Of a stretch of 64,000 nucleotides of DNA, positions 1 to 10,285 are shown piece by piece. The DNA lies in assembly GCA_903632075.3 (NCBI GenBank), contig CAHIKZ030000583.1:881001-945000 (forward strand). The letters are read 5' to 3'. The translations under genes were made by a program, and so were the position numbers. Within the stretch, counting starts at the first letter, position 1. Every line of letters starts with the position of its first letter. This DNA is from Acanthosepion pharaonis. Its lineage: Eukaryota; Mollusca; Cephalopoda; Sepiida; Sepiidae. The notes beneath the pieces are model-generated. The model was not told the origin of the DNA. It did no database searches and was given only the letters and a program-made list of their open reading frames with translations.

Positions 1-500
1 TAGAATCTATTTTGCGTCGTTACAAGTCCACCGTTCGACATTCCTGCTAAGGAAGTTGGTTCGACTTCTTGTGGAAGACAATTTTCGTCGTCAGAATTTA
101 TTTTGCATCGTTACGAGTCCACTGTTCGAAATTGCTGCTAAGGAAGTTGGTTCGACTTCTTGTGGAAGACAATTTTCGTCGTCAGAATTTATTTTGCATC
201 GTTACGAGTCCACTGTTCGAAATTGCTGCTAAGGAAGTTGGTTCGACTTCTTGTGGAAGACAATTTTCGTCGTCAGAATTTATTTTGCATCGTTACGAGT
301 CCACTGTTCGAAATTGCTGCTAAGGAAGTTGGTTCGACTTCTTGTGGAAGACAATTTTCGTCGTCAGAATTTATTTTGCATCGTTACGAGTCCACTGTTC
401 GAAATTGCTGCTAAGAAAGTTGGTTCACGATTTTGTTCGAAACAATTTCTTTTCAGTAGATTATATCTTGCATATTTATAAGTCCACCGTTCGTTCTTGC
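1..500. repeat. 91-bp tandem repeat array
   Basis: A 91-bp unit is repeated head to tail, with successive copies beginning near 69, 160, 251 and 342. The copies are almost identical to about 417, then degenerate to about 500. The array enters from outside the window, so its full size is unknown. The unit contains GTTCGACTTCTTGTGG and GTCCACTGTTCGAAATTG. The phrase 'GTCCACYGTTCG' resembles the 'YKSTIRPC' codons of the non-LTR RT family found elsewhere here, so the unit may be an amplified RT scrap; that is inference. Because 91 is not a multiple of 3, overlapping open frames of about 84 codons recur; I do not regard them as genes. Confidence 0.9.
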
Positions 501-659
501 ATTACATACTTTTGTCACATCTGATCTGTTTTTTGTTTACTTTCTGGTATGTATCTAGATATTTTTGACGAAATCCCAAGTTGAATCTGTAACATTACCG
601 CTCCTGACTTGATTTCTCTCTTTCAATAACATTCTCACAGGCTTAATTTTGATTCCATG

Positions 660-1035
660 TGCGTTTCAGCATATATTTTAATGAGCTTTCCTTTTTTTTC
701 TTATATCGACATCACGAAACTAAGCGTAGTACTAAATTGGCAGTTAAGCCTCAGAATTTAACTGTTGAAATTGCTACGAAATGTAATTGTAAGTGTTATT
801 CAAATATTTTTTTTCTCTTGCAGTTCTCGTTTGTGGAACGAAGTACCAGTTTCTTGGATTCATGTTAACAATAAATTAATAATGCTACATCAATTGTTAA
901 CTTCTGTCCGTTTGAATCTTTCTTCCCTCTTCTCTCAGCATTGACGATTTATCAATATCATTCACTCCCAATTACAACTTGTGTCTTAGAGGCTTTGTTG
1001 CCTTGCTTAGGTTGAAACGATTAAAATGTAGTTTT
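660..1035 (+). pseudogene. Non-LTR retrotransposon RT C-terminal fragment with 3' tail
   Basis: Plus-strand translation shows the end of a Jockey/CR1-like non-LTR polymerase: 'PQNLTVEIATKCNCKCYSN', then after a frameshift a 'RLWNEVPVSW' block equivalent to the family's 'RLWNSLPAS' C-terminus. It is followed by the tail shared with other copies here: a CGTCTTAGAGGCTTTRTTGCCTT-type stretch around 985-1030, also seen near 24,100 and 59,940. The copy is 5' truncated and frame-disrupted, so it is non-functional. The family name is an inference from the C-terminal pattern alone. Confidence 0.5.
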
Positions 1036-1075
1036 AAACATTTCTAATCAGCGGCGTTCGTTTGTTTGTTTTTTA

Positions 1076-1345
1076 ACTATTTCACCTCTATCAAGACAAT
1101 AAATCTACTGAGATGCAAACAGATTTCTGAATCTGAGAGAATAGGAGATTAGGGGGTTATTATTAGAGAAAGAGAACAATAAAAGAACAAAGACTAAAAA
1201 CACAAAATAGAACGATAAATATTGCATTTATATTTTTGGATGCAAGAAGCCGGAAGAGAGTTCTATAAAAAGAAGTGTGAGAGAAGATATTGTTAACATA
1301 GAACTTGCAGTTACAGCTTACCATTCCAAGTAAGAGATGATGGGG
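1076..1345 (-). pseudogene. Non-LTR RT 3'-end fragment, inverted
   Basis: The minus strand shows the same 3'-tail family as the neighbour at 660-1035: a GATGCAAACAG/CTCAGTAGATTTATTG segment and an AT-rich trailer. The upstream part reads as a degenerate RT C-terminus ('CNCKFYVNNIFSHTSFYRT'). It lies head-on to the 660-1035 copy, so the two form an imperfect inverted pair. It contains no catalytic motifs. Confidence 0.4.
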
Positions 1346-1411
1346 TTTTGCTGACAATATCGGAGTCCGTATAAATTTATAAAACATAGGTACCGAAGAG
1401 AAAAGAGATAT

Positions 1412-1640
1412 TTACCCGACCTCCCCTTCGAGGCAGGGTGTAGCACAAGGCCGATTTTTAAGTACGTGATTCGAGACCGTAGGCTCGGTCAAATATTCCT
1501 CCGTATACCCCGCATACACAGGGTCGGGTTTGTCAACCTCCCCAGACGAGAATCTCCTCTTCGGCATAGCCTCGTGTGGGTTCCTCTTTGGCAGAGAGTT
1601 CGACGTCTTGATGCCTGCAGGAAAGCACTCCCCAAGAAGA
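1412..1640 (-). repeat. Structured tRNA-like repeat, single copy (family S)
   Basis: One unit of a dispersed repeat that recurs near 17.0, 30.8-32.6, 55.3-56.3, 58.9-59.4 and 62.4-62.9 kb. Hallmarks read here on the plus strand are 'GTAGCACAAGGCCG', the short hairpin 'GACCGTAGGCTCGGTC', 'CCTCCCCAGACGAG', 'CTCTTCGGCATAGCCTCG' and 'GGCAGAGAGTTCGAC'. In longer copies the opposite orientation carries a tRNA-like GGGGCAGTTGGTAGATA box, so I assign the minus strand. It interrupts a non-LTR RT fragment that continues at 1641-1900. Confidence 0.75.
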
Positions 1641-1900
1641 AAGCTCATCAGAACAAATACCATGGAAATATTTAGAGAGAAGGTACAGAGAAGTCGCGTT
1701 ACGTCTGTGGTTTGAATGTGACTGAAACTGAGATGCCAGGTCTTGATCAAAAGCATTGCAGATTATACTTTACATTTTTTTTTTTCAAAAATCACTAAAT
1801 CTGTAACAGAAGCGCAAGACCAGATGTGGCGGCAATTTCCATTGAATGGAGAAATAGTACATCTAGAAATATTTAAGATGGATTCTGGCAAGATAATGGT
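1641..1900 (-). pseudogene. Non-LTR RT C-terminal fragment
   Basis: The minus strand reads 'DLASQFQSHSNHRRNATSL' followed by 'YLLSKYFHGICSDELSS'. This matches the family pattern 'L.SLxHRRxVxxLCLFYxYFHGxCSxEL' found in the RT thumb/C-terminal region of Jockey/CR1-like elements. It is cut at 1640 by the family-S repeat. Sequence around 1800-1900 is related to the equivalent part of the copies at about 3,500 and 29,180. No catalytic centre is present. Confidence 0.6.
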
Positions 1901-1932
1901 ACTTTTATTATATATTCACATACTATCTAACA

Positions 1933-2020
1933 GGGCGGGCGAGTAACGAAACGGTTATCAGCGTTGAAATATAATCGACAGGCTGTGTTTGAAGTTCGAA
2001 TCTCGTCGGCTGCCATAATT
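1933..2020 (+). repeat. tRNA-derived SINE head
   Basis: A tRNA-like stretch has an A-box-like GAGTAACGAAACGG and a B-box-like GAAGTTCGAATCTC about 45 bp apart. It is followed by an AT-rich spacer and a (CA)n run. There is no clean acceptor stem or CCA context, so a functional tRNA gene is unlikely. The promoter-box assignment is from known tRNA-SINE structure. Confidence 0.5.
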
Positions 2021-2047
2021 TTTGATTTATGCTCTTAAAACTTATAG

Positions 2048-2049
2048 CA

Positions 2050-2096
<47 letters not shown>

Positions 2097-2120
2097 CTCT
2101 CTCTCTTTCTCTCCCACACT
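2048..2120. repeat. (CA)n-(CT)n microsatellite
   Basis: About 22 CA dinucleotides run directly into CT repeats, then a degenerate TCACTCACT tract to about 2165. It forms the tail of the preceding tRNA-like SINE head. Confidence 0.95.
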
Positions 2121-2334
2121 CTCCCACTCATTCACTCACTCACTAACTCTCACACACATACTCTCTAATACACGTTGGAGGCATTCTTCGAATTCAAAAA
2201 CTTGGCGAATTCAATGAAAAATAATTCCAATGTCTTTCTTAACAAATCAAAGCAATTCAAGCTGTTTCTGATATTTTCTCGATGTTATTCCTACAGCATC
2301 CCTTCGGCCGTTCTTACAATTCCGTAACATTACT

Positions 2335-2540
2335 TAAGATCAGCCATGTTAAGCAACATCGAGTTTGGTCAGTACCTAGGTGGGTGACCGCTTGCTAATA
2401 CCAAAATTGGATGAGCGAATGGGGAATGGATAACGGAAGTGTAAATCGGAGGCTACAGTACCGATTCCAGTCGGGTTCGTTATATTTCACTTACGCGGTG
2501 AATACCTTTGGGAAAGATATAACCCCCCCTTGTTCTCCCC
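2335..2540 (+). repeat. 5S rRNA-derived SINE
   Basis: Positions about 2338-2412 follow the 3' half of animal 5S rRNA: GATCAgCcatGTTAAGCAACatCG, then GGTcAGTACcTaGGTGGGTG, then ACCGCtTGctAATACC. These cover the 5S internal promoter (A box/IE/C box region). Downstream is a second promoter-like block (GGGGAATGGATAAC ... GTACCGATTCC) and a body ending near CACTTACGCGGTGAATACC. That tail phrase also occurs in the tRNA-SINE at 7838. A chimeric 5S-headed SINE (SINE3-like class) is the best reading. It lacks the 5S 5' half, so it is not a 5S gene. Confidence 0.75.
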
Positions 2541-2618
2541 CAAGCTAAGGGTTAATTAGTATTACTTCAATCAGTAAATTATTATTATTATCTAAAAAAA
2601 ATTTAAAATCTACAAATA

Positions 2619-2706
2619 TTAGGTTGGTGCAAAATAATGACGTAATAATATCGTTTTTTGACGTCAAAAACGACATTATTACGTCATTATTTTTGCACCA
2701 ACCTAA
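2619..2706. mobile_element. mariner MITE, MADE1-like palindrome
   Basis: This 88-bp element begins TTAGGTTGGTGCAAAATAA and ends in its reverse complement. About 40 bp of each arm pair, with one indel and one mismatch, and the centre is TTTTGACGTCAAAA. A TA dinucleotide flanks each side (2617-2618 and 2707-2708), the mariner target duplication. The terminal sequence matches the TTAGGTTGGTGCA ends known from Hsmar1/MADE1-type mariner elements. It is non-coding, and the transcript would fold into a near-perfect hairpin. Confidence 0.9.
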
Positions 2707-3009
2707 TATTATTCGGCTTTGAGTAGCCTGCAAAAGATTGATAATCAGTAAAAAAGAAAACAAAAAAAAAATAGGTTAATTGTGTTTGTAGCTGTAATCA
2801 TTATTTGATTTCAATAAAAAGGCCACCTACAAAAAAAATCTTAATAAACATTTAGATAATTGTCAAAAGGTAAGGTTATTGAAATCAACTAATATAATAA
2901 AGAGAATGTTGGGATATTTTGATTTCATTTGATTTTCAACGTAACCTGTTAAAATGCTGAGTGGGGATGGCCAATTAGTGTATTTGTTTTAATCATTTTA
3001 CTCGAAGCA

Positions 3010-3580
3010 ACGCGATAATGCCTCTAGGATGCAAGGGCTTACTGTGAGTGTAAATGATAGAGAAGACTTTAAGGGGGAGAAAGGGCGTTAAAAGAACAAG
3101 ATGCAGGAAGACAAAAAATGGCTCCTGGCTTTGCATTTAAAAAAACGTTGAAGACTGTTCGTGGCAAAGAAGCAATACATCCGAAGGCATTTCTACAGGC
3201 GAAAAACTCAAGAAAATGAACAATTAGAATAGAAGATACAGTTAGATTTCGATAGTCCAACAGTAGAACAATGTGCCAGTCTAGTAGAACGCTTTCATCC
3301 ATGCAGCCGCGTCAGCGAGAAGTCATTGTAACAATTTAAGTTAAATATTTATAGAAAAGACAGAGGAAAGCCACGTCACGTCGGTAAAAAAATAAGTGAT
3401 TGACTTTAGGATTCACAGGACAAGTGGGATTAAATTACATAATTTTCTTTGAATTCTGTTAAGAACCTCGAGATGTATAGCATGAGCACAAGACCAGATA
3501 TGGTAGCAATATTCTATGCACGGACGAAAGGTAGATTTATAAATGTGCAAGATGAATTCTTAGGAAACTGGTACGAATCG
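3010..3580 (-). pseudogene. Non-LTR RT C-terminal fragment
   Basis: Translating the minus strand from about 3570 gives, across frameshifts, 'YKSTFRPCIEYCYHIW', then 'LEVLNRIQRKLCNLI', then 'RRDVA.LCLFYKYL'. This is the consensus order of the RT C-terminus in Jockey/CR1-like elements. The last part (3069-3302) continues as a degenerate 'NCIFYSNCSFSS' block. It has several frameshifts and stops. The segment around 3490-3560 preserves the site that, in the paralogue at 29,190, was hit by an LTR element. Confidence 0.6.
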
Positions 3581-3774
3581 ACAGTGATCCAACATTCCTA
3601 ACAGTTGATTTAATTTAATCACCCAACTTTATATCAGTGGAAAACATGAGGTGCGGAAGTTGCGCTACAGTACGTTAGCATCAGCCATGCTGCTAGAAGA
3701 TAATGAAAAAACTCTATGGTGAATACCTGAAAGCAATTTTGCTTTGAAGGCGTTATGATTTACAAGTGATTCCT

Positions 3775-3777
<3 letters not shown>

Positions 3778-3814
<37 letters not shown>

Positions 3815-3855
3815 CAACAACAACAACAACAACAATTAATAATAGTAATAATAAG
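3778..3855. repeat. (TAA)n-(CAA)n microsatellite
   Basis: AATAATAAT repeats pass into CAACAACAA and back into TAATAATAG. They directly precede the 5' end of the helentron-like element. Confidence 0.95.
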
Positions 3856-3859
3856 CTCT

Positions 3860-4553
3860 ATCTATAAAAGGCAGGGTGTGAGTGTGTGGGTGGTGTAACG
3901 AATGCACGGCCGCAATTTTCGACGGATTTGCACCAAAATTTACTTGCACATGCTCCAAGTTAGCGAGAAGGCCAAGATCGACTTTGAATTTCCTAACTCC
4001 CATCGATAGTGGAAATAATCGATTTTTTCATGCTTCTACGCCAGTTTTCATGAGAGCCAACAGCTGACTGACACGAATGTTAACTAGCATGCTAGCATGC
4101 AAAAATAAAATCGATAGCTGCATTCGTCACAAGTGGGAAAAATTTAAATCTGCATGGCACTTTAATCCAATTGGCTTATTCGCTTGCTTAAACTCAACAT
4201 TGATTCTGATTCCGCAGAAATGGGTTGGCTGTGAAAAAGTATTTGTTGTTAACGTTCTTTTTTCATACGGTTTTTCCAGTTATGAGTCCTTTTTTAAAGC
4301 TGATCGTTTTGTGTTCATTTTGTTTAGTTCTTTTTTCGTAACAGATTTAATGTTTAGTATAGAGCTTAGAAAAAATTCGCAGTATAAGATAGGCAAGAAG
4401 TAAGCCATGTAGCAACATCAGCACGGCAAAGGGCACTCTGTTAAAGGCAAGGAAGGGCAAAAATATTTTAATTCAAGTGAGGGCGATTGCTGTATGAGTC
4501 GTACGATTTTTGAATCAAGCACGGGCAACACCGGGCCATGTTGCCAGTATTAA
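3860..4553 (+). mobile_element. Helentron-like non-autonomous element, copy 1
   Basis: About 690 bp are shared with 22,103-22,856 over their whole length. The 5' end is TCTATAAAAGGCAGGGTGTG, followed by a GT-rich stretch. The 3' end carries AGCACGGGCAACACCGGGCC, a GC hairpin of the kind found near helitron/helentron 3' termini. There are no terminal inverted repeats, and microsatellite flanks both ends. There is no Rep/helicase coding; the 108-codon frame at 4077-4403 lies inside the repeat and is not kept in copy 2. Assignment to helentron/HINE is inference from the termini. Confidence 0.6.
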
Positions 4554-4728
4554 TAATAATAATACACATATTCTTTCATCTAGCAATTTCGTACAAAACC
4601 ACAACTCTCGGCCTTCAAAGATACCCGTAAACTAGACAAGGCTGATGTTGATCTGTCAAAAACATGTAAGAAGCAAAAAGTTATATTCAGTAATAAAGAA
4701 AGCCAACAAATTCAAAATACATTTACTA

Positions 4729-5260
4729 TTTGTTTGGTGCATGCTTAATAAAAATGACTGTTTTCTTTACATTTTTTTTTAAATAAAAACATTATTTTAT
4801 TTCCAGGTTATAAAAATCCATGTCGATAATCCTACACTTCGGAATAATCATTTAAAAATACTACTGTTGAATTGTTATATTTTTTTTCTTAATAAATATT
4901 GTTTAAAATCGCCTGATAATTATGCACCAACCTAATAACTGCCAAGACCTAGAGACCACAACTGTCCAGATTTTAGCTATTAAAGCAATTAGAGATTTGT
5001 AGGCTAAAATGCCCGGGTCCATGCCTCTTCTTCCATTTGAGAACATATAATTAAAATCGATCATCGATTTATAAAATAAATTGCAAGTCAAACACGTATA
5101 TCAGGTGATTTCTCGTCACCAAATGAAATATAAATAACAGAATGTAATCTTATATATTATTTCATATGAATCCTCTTCTTCTCTCCCCCCAGCTATGGGT
5201 AAATAACAGGACAGACCGGATTCTATAACCTTGGATGGCAGCTTTTTAAACCTTACTGAA
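4729..5260. mobile_element. Composite repeat with mariner-like termini, copy 1
   Basis: Positions 4729-4935 have TIR-like ends: degenerate TTTGTTTGGTGCAT on the left, ATGCACCAACCTAA on the right. Each is flanked by TA, consistent with a 207-bp mariner-type non-autonomous element. Homology to the second copy (7004-7500) continues rightwards for about 320 bp more: AGACCTAGAGACCACAA, a CGATCATCGAT palindrome and the SINE tail phrase GACAGACCGG. The repeating unit is therefore larger than the mariner element itself. Confidence 0.6.
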
Positions 5261-5514
5261 GTTACTGCTGATGCAAAAATCTTAGAATGAAAGCAAAAGG
5301 AAATGCAATGTACCAAACGCAGAAATGGCAACATAAGCCTCTTTATGGTAAATACACTGTGCAGGGTTAAAAGCTGAAAGTGAAGGTTTTATTCTTGCTG
5401 CACAGAGCTAATGCTTGCTAACTAGAAATTACCAAGCACAGCTACTGAATAAAAATTATTGATCATCGAATGCAGATTCTGTGATAAATGTCTAGAAACA
5501 CATTCATATCTCTG

Positions 5515-5658
5515 TCTCTCTCTCTCTCTATATATATATATAATCCATTGGTATGTAATCCAAGTCAATCTTAATAATATAAAATATTAAAACTGATTCA
5601 CACATAGTGAAATGATCATAACTGTGAGGTAATTTTAAATTCCTATTCTATGTAAATT

Positions 5659-5711
<53 letters not shown>

Positions 5712-5726
5712 TATATATATATATAT
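5515..5726. repeat. Microsatellites (CT)n, (CA)n, (TA)n
   Basis: (TC)n(TA)n lies at about 5515-5542. (CA)n then (TA)n with an interrupting CACACA lie at 5661-5726. A GTGCGTGC repeat follows at about 5848-5876. Confidence 0.9.
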
Positions 5727-5879
5727 GAAAAAGTACGTATATAGTGAAAAAACGTATATAGTAAAAACATATTTTGCTGATTACACAATTAGATCAATAT
5801 AATCAGTTTATAACTTACTTTATACCTACTTTTGTAGCTGCATATATATGTGTGTGCGTGCGTGCGTGTGTGTGTTTTC

Positions 5880-6990
5880 TGCTCACCACGAATGCAGACG
5901 TGCGCTTACATATCTACTGATATAAAAATTATTTGTGTGAGTTGTGTGGACGTCATTGAATTATCATAGACACCTATAACCTAATTATCTCCCTTAGATA
6001 CTGCGTATTGCCCGTTTGCAAAACACCAAAGAGACAATCGACCCGCCTCATTCCATTTCACTGACAGCCGATTTGACTAAAAAGCAGCCAGAGCTGGCGA
6101 ATATAATCATCAGAAATCTGGGCAATCACACAGCGTTCGCAGATCGATAAATCTCCTAATTCTTTGTGTCACTGACATGTTCCCCAGGCGCATTACTAGC
6201 GTTGCATAAATAGATGACAGCAAGTATGTCCGCCATTTTATACTTTTTAGCGCATATTCAACTTGTTTGGAAAAAAATGAAATGATATTTTTTTTTTATT
6301 TGAATAATAGTTTTAAAATTCTTTATATATTCTTTTATATATATTTTTTTTCCTGAATTAAGTTTTATGGCATTCTCTTTATCCCAGGTTATTGACGTTT
6401 GTCTGTTTTAAATGTTATTATTCATTTTATTTTTAACTAGTCCAAAGAACACAAACAAAGAACCTCCTGGCTAAATCTGGTATAATTGTTTTTTTTTAAA
6501 AAAAAAAAAAGCAAATTGAACCCGTTTGTGTGTTAGATTTTTTTGTTGTTTTTTTTTCAGCAAACAATTTCAAGCTACTGACAAATTTGTTTTTCCCAAT
6601 TTTAAATGCATTTTTATTAAGATAATTGTTATGCCATGTCGTCATCACCATCAACTGTCCGTTATATTCGACGAAGCCATGAGAAGGAGATTCATCGAAG
6701 TTTGGCCGTTTACATCGCTTGTTGGCTCTGTCTCCGGGCTGATGCTCGCTGATAACTGGCCAGCCTCGAGGCTTTGACTGTTGCTACTCCAATATGAATC
6801 TTACGATGGCCACGCCGGGCAGTCCACAGCCGGATGCTTCCAGATGTTTCCCACTTGATGCAATTTTTATTGCGGAGTCTGTGACCGCCTAGTGGTTGCT
6901 TCGCGCGCTTTGTTTCACCATATAGAGTAATTTTCCCCAATTATTAGTCGTCCATTCGTCATTTGAAAATAATTAGTCTTGCATTTTACT
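5880..6990. other. Unassigned AT-rich stretch
   Basis: I see no repeat shared within the window and no credible coding. Poly-T and poly-A runs occur at 6288-6297 and 6488-6510. Open frames here (for example 6526-6777) show no recognisable domain. Confidence 0.4.
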
Positions 6991-7003
6991 TATACATTTA
7001 CTA

Positions 7004-7500
7004 TTGGTTTGGTGCATGATTAATAAAAAATGCTGTTTGGTTTACTTTTTTTTAAATAAAAACATTGTTTTATTTCCAGGTTATAAAAATGCATGTCGAT
7101 AATCCTATACTCTGGAATAATCATTTAAAAATGCTACTGTTGAATTGTTATATTTTTTTCATAATAAATATTGTTTAAAATCGCCTGATAATTACGCACC
7201 AACCTAATAACTGCTAAGACCTAGAGACCACAATTGTCCAGATTTCCTCTTTTAAAGCTATGTTGGTTGGAATGCCCGGGGCCATGCCTCTTCTTCCATA
7301 TGAGAACATATACTTAACATCGATCATCGATTTGTAAAATAATTTGGAGGTCAAACAAGAATATCAGGTGATTTCTCGTCAGGACATGAAATATAAATAA
7401 CAGACTGTAATCTCATATCTCATATGAATCCTCATTTTAAAGTCTACGGGTAAATAGCTAGACAGACCGGGTTCTATAGCCTTGGATGGCAACTGGTCTC
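7004..7500. mobile_element. Composite repeat with mariner-like termini, copy 2
   Basis: The mariner-like core is 7004-7207 (204 bp). Its left end is TTGGTTTGGTGCAT and its right end ACGCACCAACCTAA, with TA at 7002-7003 and 7208-7209. The following about 290 bp match copy 1, including AGACCTAGAGACCACAATTG, ATGCCCGGGGCCATGCC and CGATCATCGAT. It runs into the SINE tail at about 7440. Confidence 0.6.
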
Positions 7501-7745
7501 CCGCAGAAAGAAATGCCAACCTACTACGGGAAAACTTCTATCTCGTCAGTCATGTATCAAAAGATACATGATCGCCTAAGCGTGTATCGCGCATGACACA
7601 TAACTCACTGAATTTAATATCTTAAGCAATTCATTGATAAAATATTTTGCCATTTTCTTTCACAAAGGTCTCCAATATTCATGTTCCTATGCATTCTCCC
7701 TGATATTGCTCTGGGAGCCACCCGATCTCCGAATTCTACTAAATG
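7440..7745 (+). repeat. tRNA-SINE tail, 5'-truncated copy
   Basis: Matches the downstream half of the SINE at 7838-8290: GGGTAAATAGCTAGACAGACC, GCCTTGGATGGCAACTGGTC, CATGTATCAAAAGATACATG, GCGTGTATCGCGCATGACAC and GGAGCCACCCGATCTC. It lacks the tRNA-like head. Two short hairpins (ATGTATC/GATACAT and GTGTAT-GCGCATGACAC) are conserved. Confidence 0.75.
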
Positions 7746-7837
7746 TTTCCATTAGCGAATTTATATATGATTTTAATTATTTTATACATATTTGATTTAT
7801 TTTATTTTTTTAAAGCTTATCTCTCTTTGATGTATGA

Positions 7838-8290
7838 GGTACGATGGAGCAATGGATAGTGGCTCGGATTGAGAAATCGAAGTGACGAGTTCGAATTCCA
7901 GTCGAATCCATTACATTCACTTACGTGCTAATACCTTCTCCTCCCACCACAATTACTGCTAATCCTCTTCCTCTTCTATGGGTAAATATCAAGACAGACC
8001 GTGTTCTATAACCTTGGATGGCAACTGGTCTACCGCAGAAAGAAATGGCAACATACTACAGGAAAACTTCTATCTCGCCAGTCATGTATCGAAAGATACA
8101 TGATCGCCTAAGCGTGTATCACGCATGACACATAGCTCCCTCAATCTAATATCTTAAGCAATTAATTCATAAAATATGTTTCCACTGTCTTCAACAAAGG
8201 TCTCCAATATGCATGTTTCTATGGCTTCTCCCTGATATTGCTCTAGGAGCCACCCGATCTCTATTAATTGTTGCCATTAGCGAATTTACA
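7838..8290 (+). repeat. tRNA-derived SINE, long copy
   Basis: The tRNA-like head (7843-7905) has an A-box region GGAGCAATGGATAGTGGC and a B-box GAGTTCGAATTCC. The body carries TTCACTTACGTGCTAATACC, TATGGGTAAATATC, GACAGACCGTGTTC, TTGGATGGCAACTGG and the hairpin CATGTATCGAAAGATACATG. Other copies lie at 7440-7745 (head missing) and 16,470-16,765 (minus strand). A tail scrap is at about 5195-5250, and the CACTTACG..GAATACC phrase also sits in the 5S SINE at 2335. Confidence 0.8.
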
Positions 8291-8524
8291 TATGATGTAA
8301 AGTATTAAATACATATATTCTTCTGTTTTTTCTAATGTCCTGCGAATTATCTCGAAGATTAATCTAGCGTAGTAATTCTTGCTTCTTAGTAAATCTGATT
8401 TTCCCGTGAAACTGTTATCTCACGTTATTGAAATTTTATTTCAGATTAGATACCACTTTCGGGTGGAATGCTAAGTAGAAAAGATACTGCATAACGATCT
8501 CAGAGCGATCAACATTGATTGAAG

Positions 8525-8830
8525 ATATACGATTTTTGATTCATTTCACCCCAAGTGAGGCAATAAAGCCACTAAGATGCAATTGGTTAGTGAGTGTTAG
8601 AGAATATGAGAAAAGAAACTACTATTAAATTGAGGGGACAGTAAAAGAATAAGAATTGAGAAGGCAGAAGATAACGATTGACATTGCATTTTAATTAGTG
8701 AAGATCGAATTTGACTGGTAATATATTGCTGGTAATAATATATTGCTGGTAATAATGTATTGCTGGTAAGAATTTTGACTTCAAATACTTTTACAAAAAT
8801 GTATTGCTGGTAGTAAAACACATTTTCACA
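8525..8830 (-). pseudogene. Non-LTR RT 3' tail with short tandem repeat
   Basis: The minus strand has the shared 3' tail of the RT family (TTGCATCTTAGTGGCTTTAT, then TGCCTCACTTGGGGTGAAAT). Upstream is 'CQSLSSAFSILILLLS', a degenerate C-terminus also seen near 24,030. At 8715-8815 the plus strand has four or five copies of TATTGCTGGTAATAAT, a small tandem duplication. Confidence 0.45.
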
Positions 8831-8854
8831 CTTTCATATTGTTTTCACCCTTCG

Positions 8855-9010
8855 GGGTTGATTATTTGTCCATAGCTGGGCCCCTAACAAGTGCTACTAA
8901 CCTGGGTTTGAAGGAACCTGGGAACAACGGCAATTAAGAGGTTGTTCCACTCTCCTCAAAACTTACGACTTTTGAATGCAGAGCAATCCTCGTTCTCTAG
9001 TCATTATAGT
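8855..9010 (+). repeat. Dispersed repeat, pair with 52,255-52,365
   Basis: Shares ATTTGYCCATAGCTGGG, TAACARGTGCTAC and TCCTCAAAAC with 52,255-52,365. Both copies are preceded by ATTGCTGGTAAT-type repeats. No promoter boxes are visible and the class is unknown. Confidence 0.6.
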
Positions 9011-9369
9011 GAACTGAATTATTCAACCTACAGTTAGCAGCACGCCACGAAAGTGACGTTGTGGTATAAACATACGACTCCCAGTAAACCCCAGCATGAT
9101 GTGCAGTTTGATAGATGTCTAAAAGGCATATGCATCATAGCCAAATGTTTGCTAGACGCAATAAATTAATAGCTGATGCCTAGGTAAATATTTCCTTCGG
9201 ATCGCTTAATTTATTTAGCTCGCACGGTTTGAGATTGTGGGTTTTCAATGCTGTAAAAACCTTCAAAACAGGCGCAAAACAAAACCAGCCCTCTCTTCTG
9301 TCCGGCTACCGCCTGTTCCACTACCTGCACTCGTTGGCATTATTATAATTTTGCTTCTTCCTTACTTCG

Positions 9370-10057
9370 ATAGATAGTGAGCACGTACGTTACACTTTGC
9401 CAATGCCGCAATAATTCTGAACTATTCCGTAGCGATCAAAAGTATGGAAGGAAAAGACTTCTCAGAGACGTTTTTGTCGTAAGGAAAATACTTATGAGAT
9501 GCGCTGATTGTTATCAAAGAAAGAAAGAAAAAAACAGAAAGAAAGAAAAAGAAAGAAGAAATAAATAAAAAAGAAAGAAAGAAAAAAGAAAGAAAGAATC
9601 AATCAATCTATCACTCTTCTAAGAATTGATACATAATGAACTATTAGGTTTTGTGCGTAAGGTAAGAAGGAAAATACATACGAGATGCGCTGATTGGCAT
9701 CGAAGAAAGAAAGAAAGAAAGAAGAAAAGAAAGAAGGAAAGAAAGAAAGAACGAATGAATGACCCTTCTAAGAACTCATAAATAATGAACTATTCCGTTT
9801 TGGTCGTAAGGTAAGAAGGAAAATACATATGAGATGCGCTGATTGGTATCGAAGAAATAAAGAAAGAAAGAAAGAAAGAAAGAAAGACTGAAAGAAAGAA
9901 GGAAAGAAAGAAAGAACGAATGAATGACTGTTCTAAGAACTCATAAATAATAAACTATTCCGTTTTGATCGTAAGATAAGAAGGAAAATACATATGAGAT
10001 GCGCTGATTGTTATCAAAGAAAGAAAAAAAAATAAAGAAAAAAAAGAAAGAAAGAAA

Positions 10058-10092
<35 letters not shown>

Positions 10093-10234
10093 GAATGAAT
10101 GAAAAATGACTGAATCAATCAATCAAGAACTAAGAAAATAATAATGAACTATTCCGTTTTGATCGTAAGATAAGAAGGAAAATACATACGAGATGCGCCG
10201 ATTGTTATCAAAGAAAGAAAGAAAGAAAGAAAAA

Positions 10235-10285
<51 letters not shown>

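Noticed and set aside
2335..2412. Functional 5S rRNA gene.
   Set aside because: Only the 3' half is similar, with many substitutions and a SINE-like body downstream.
4077..4403. 108-codon plus-strand frame as a gene.
   Set aside because: It lies wholly inside the helentron-like repeat and is not preserved in the copy at 22.1 kb.
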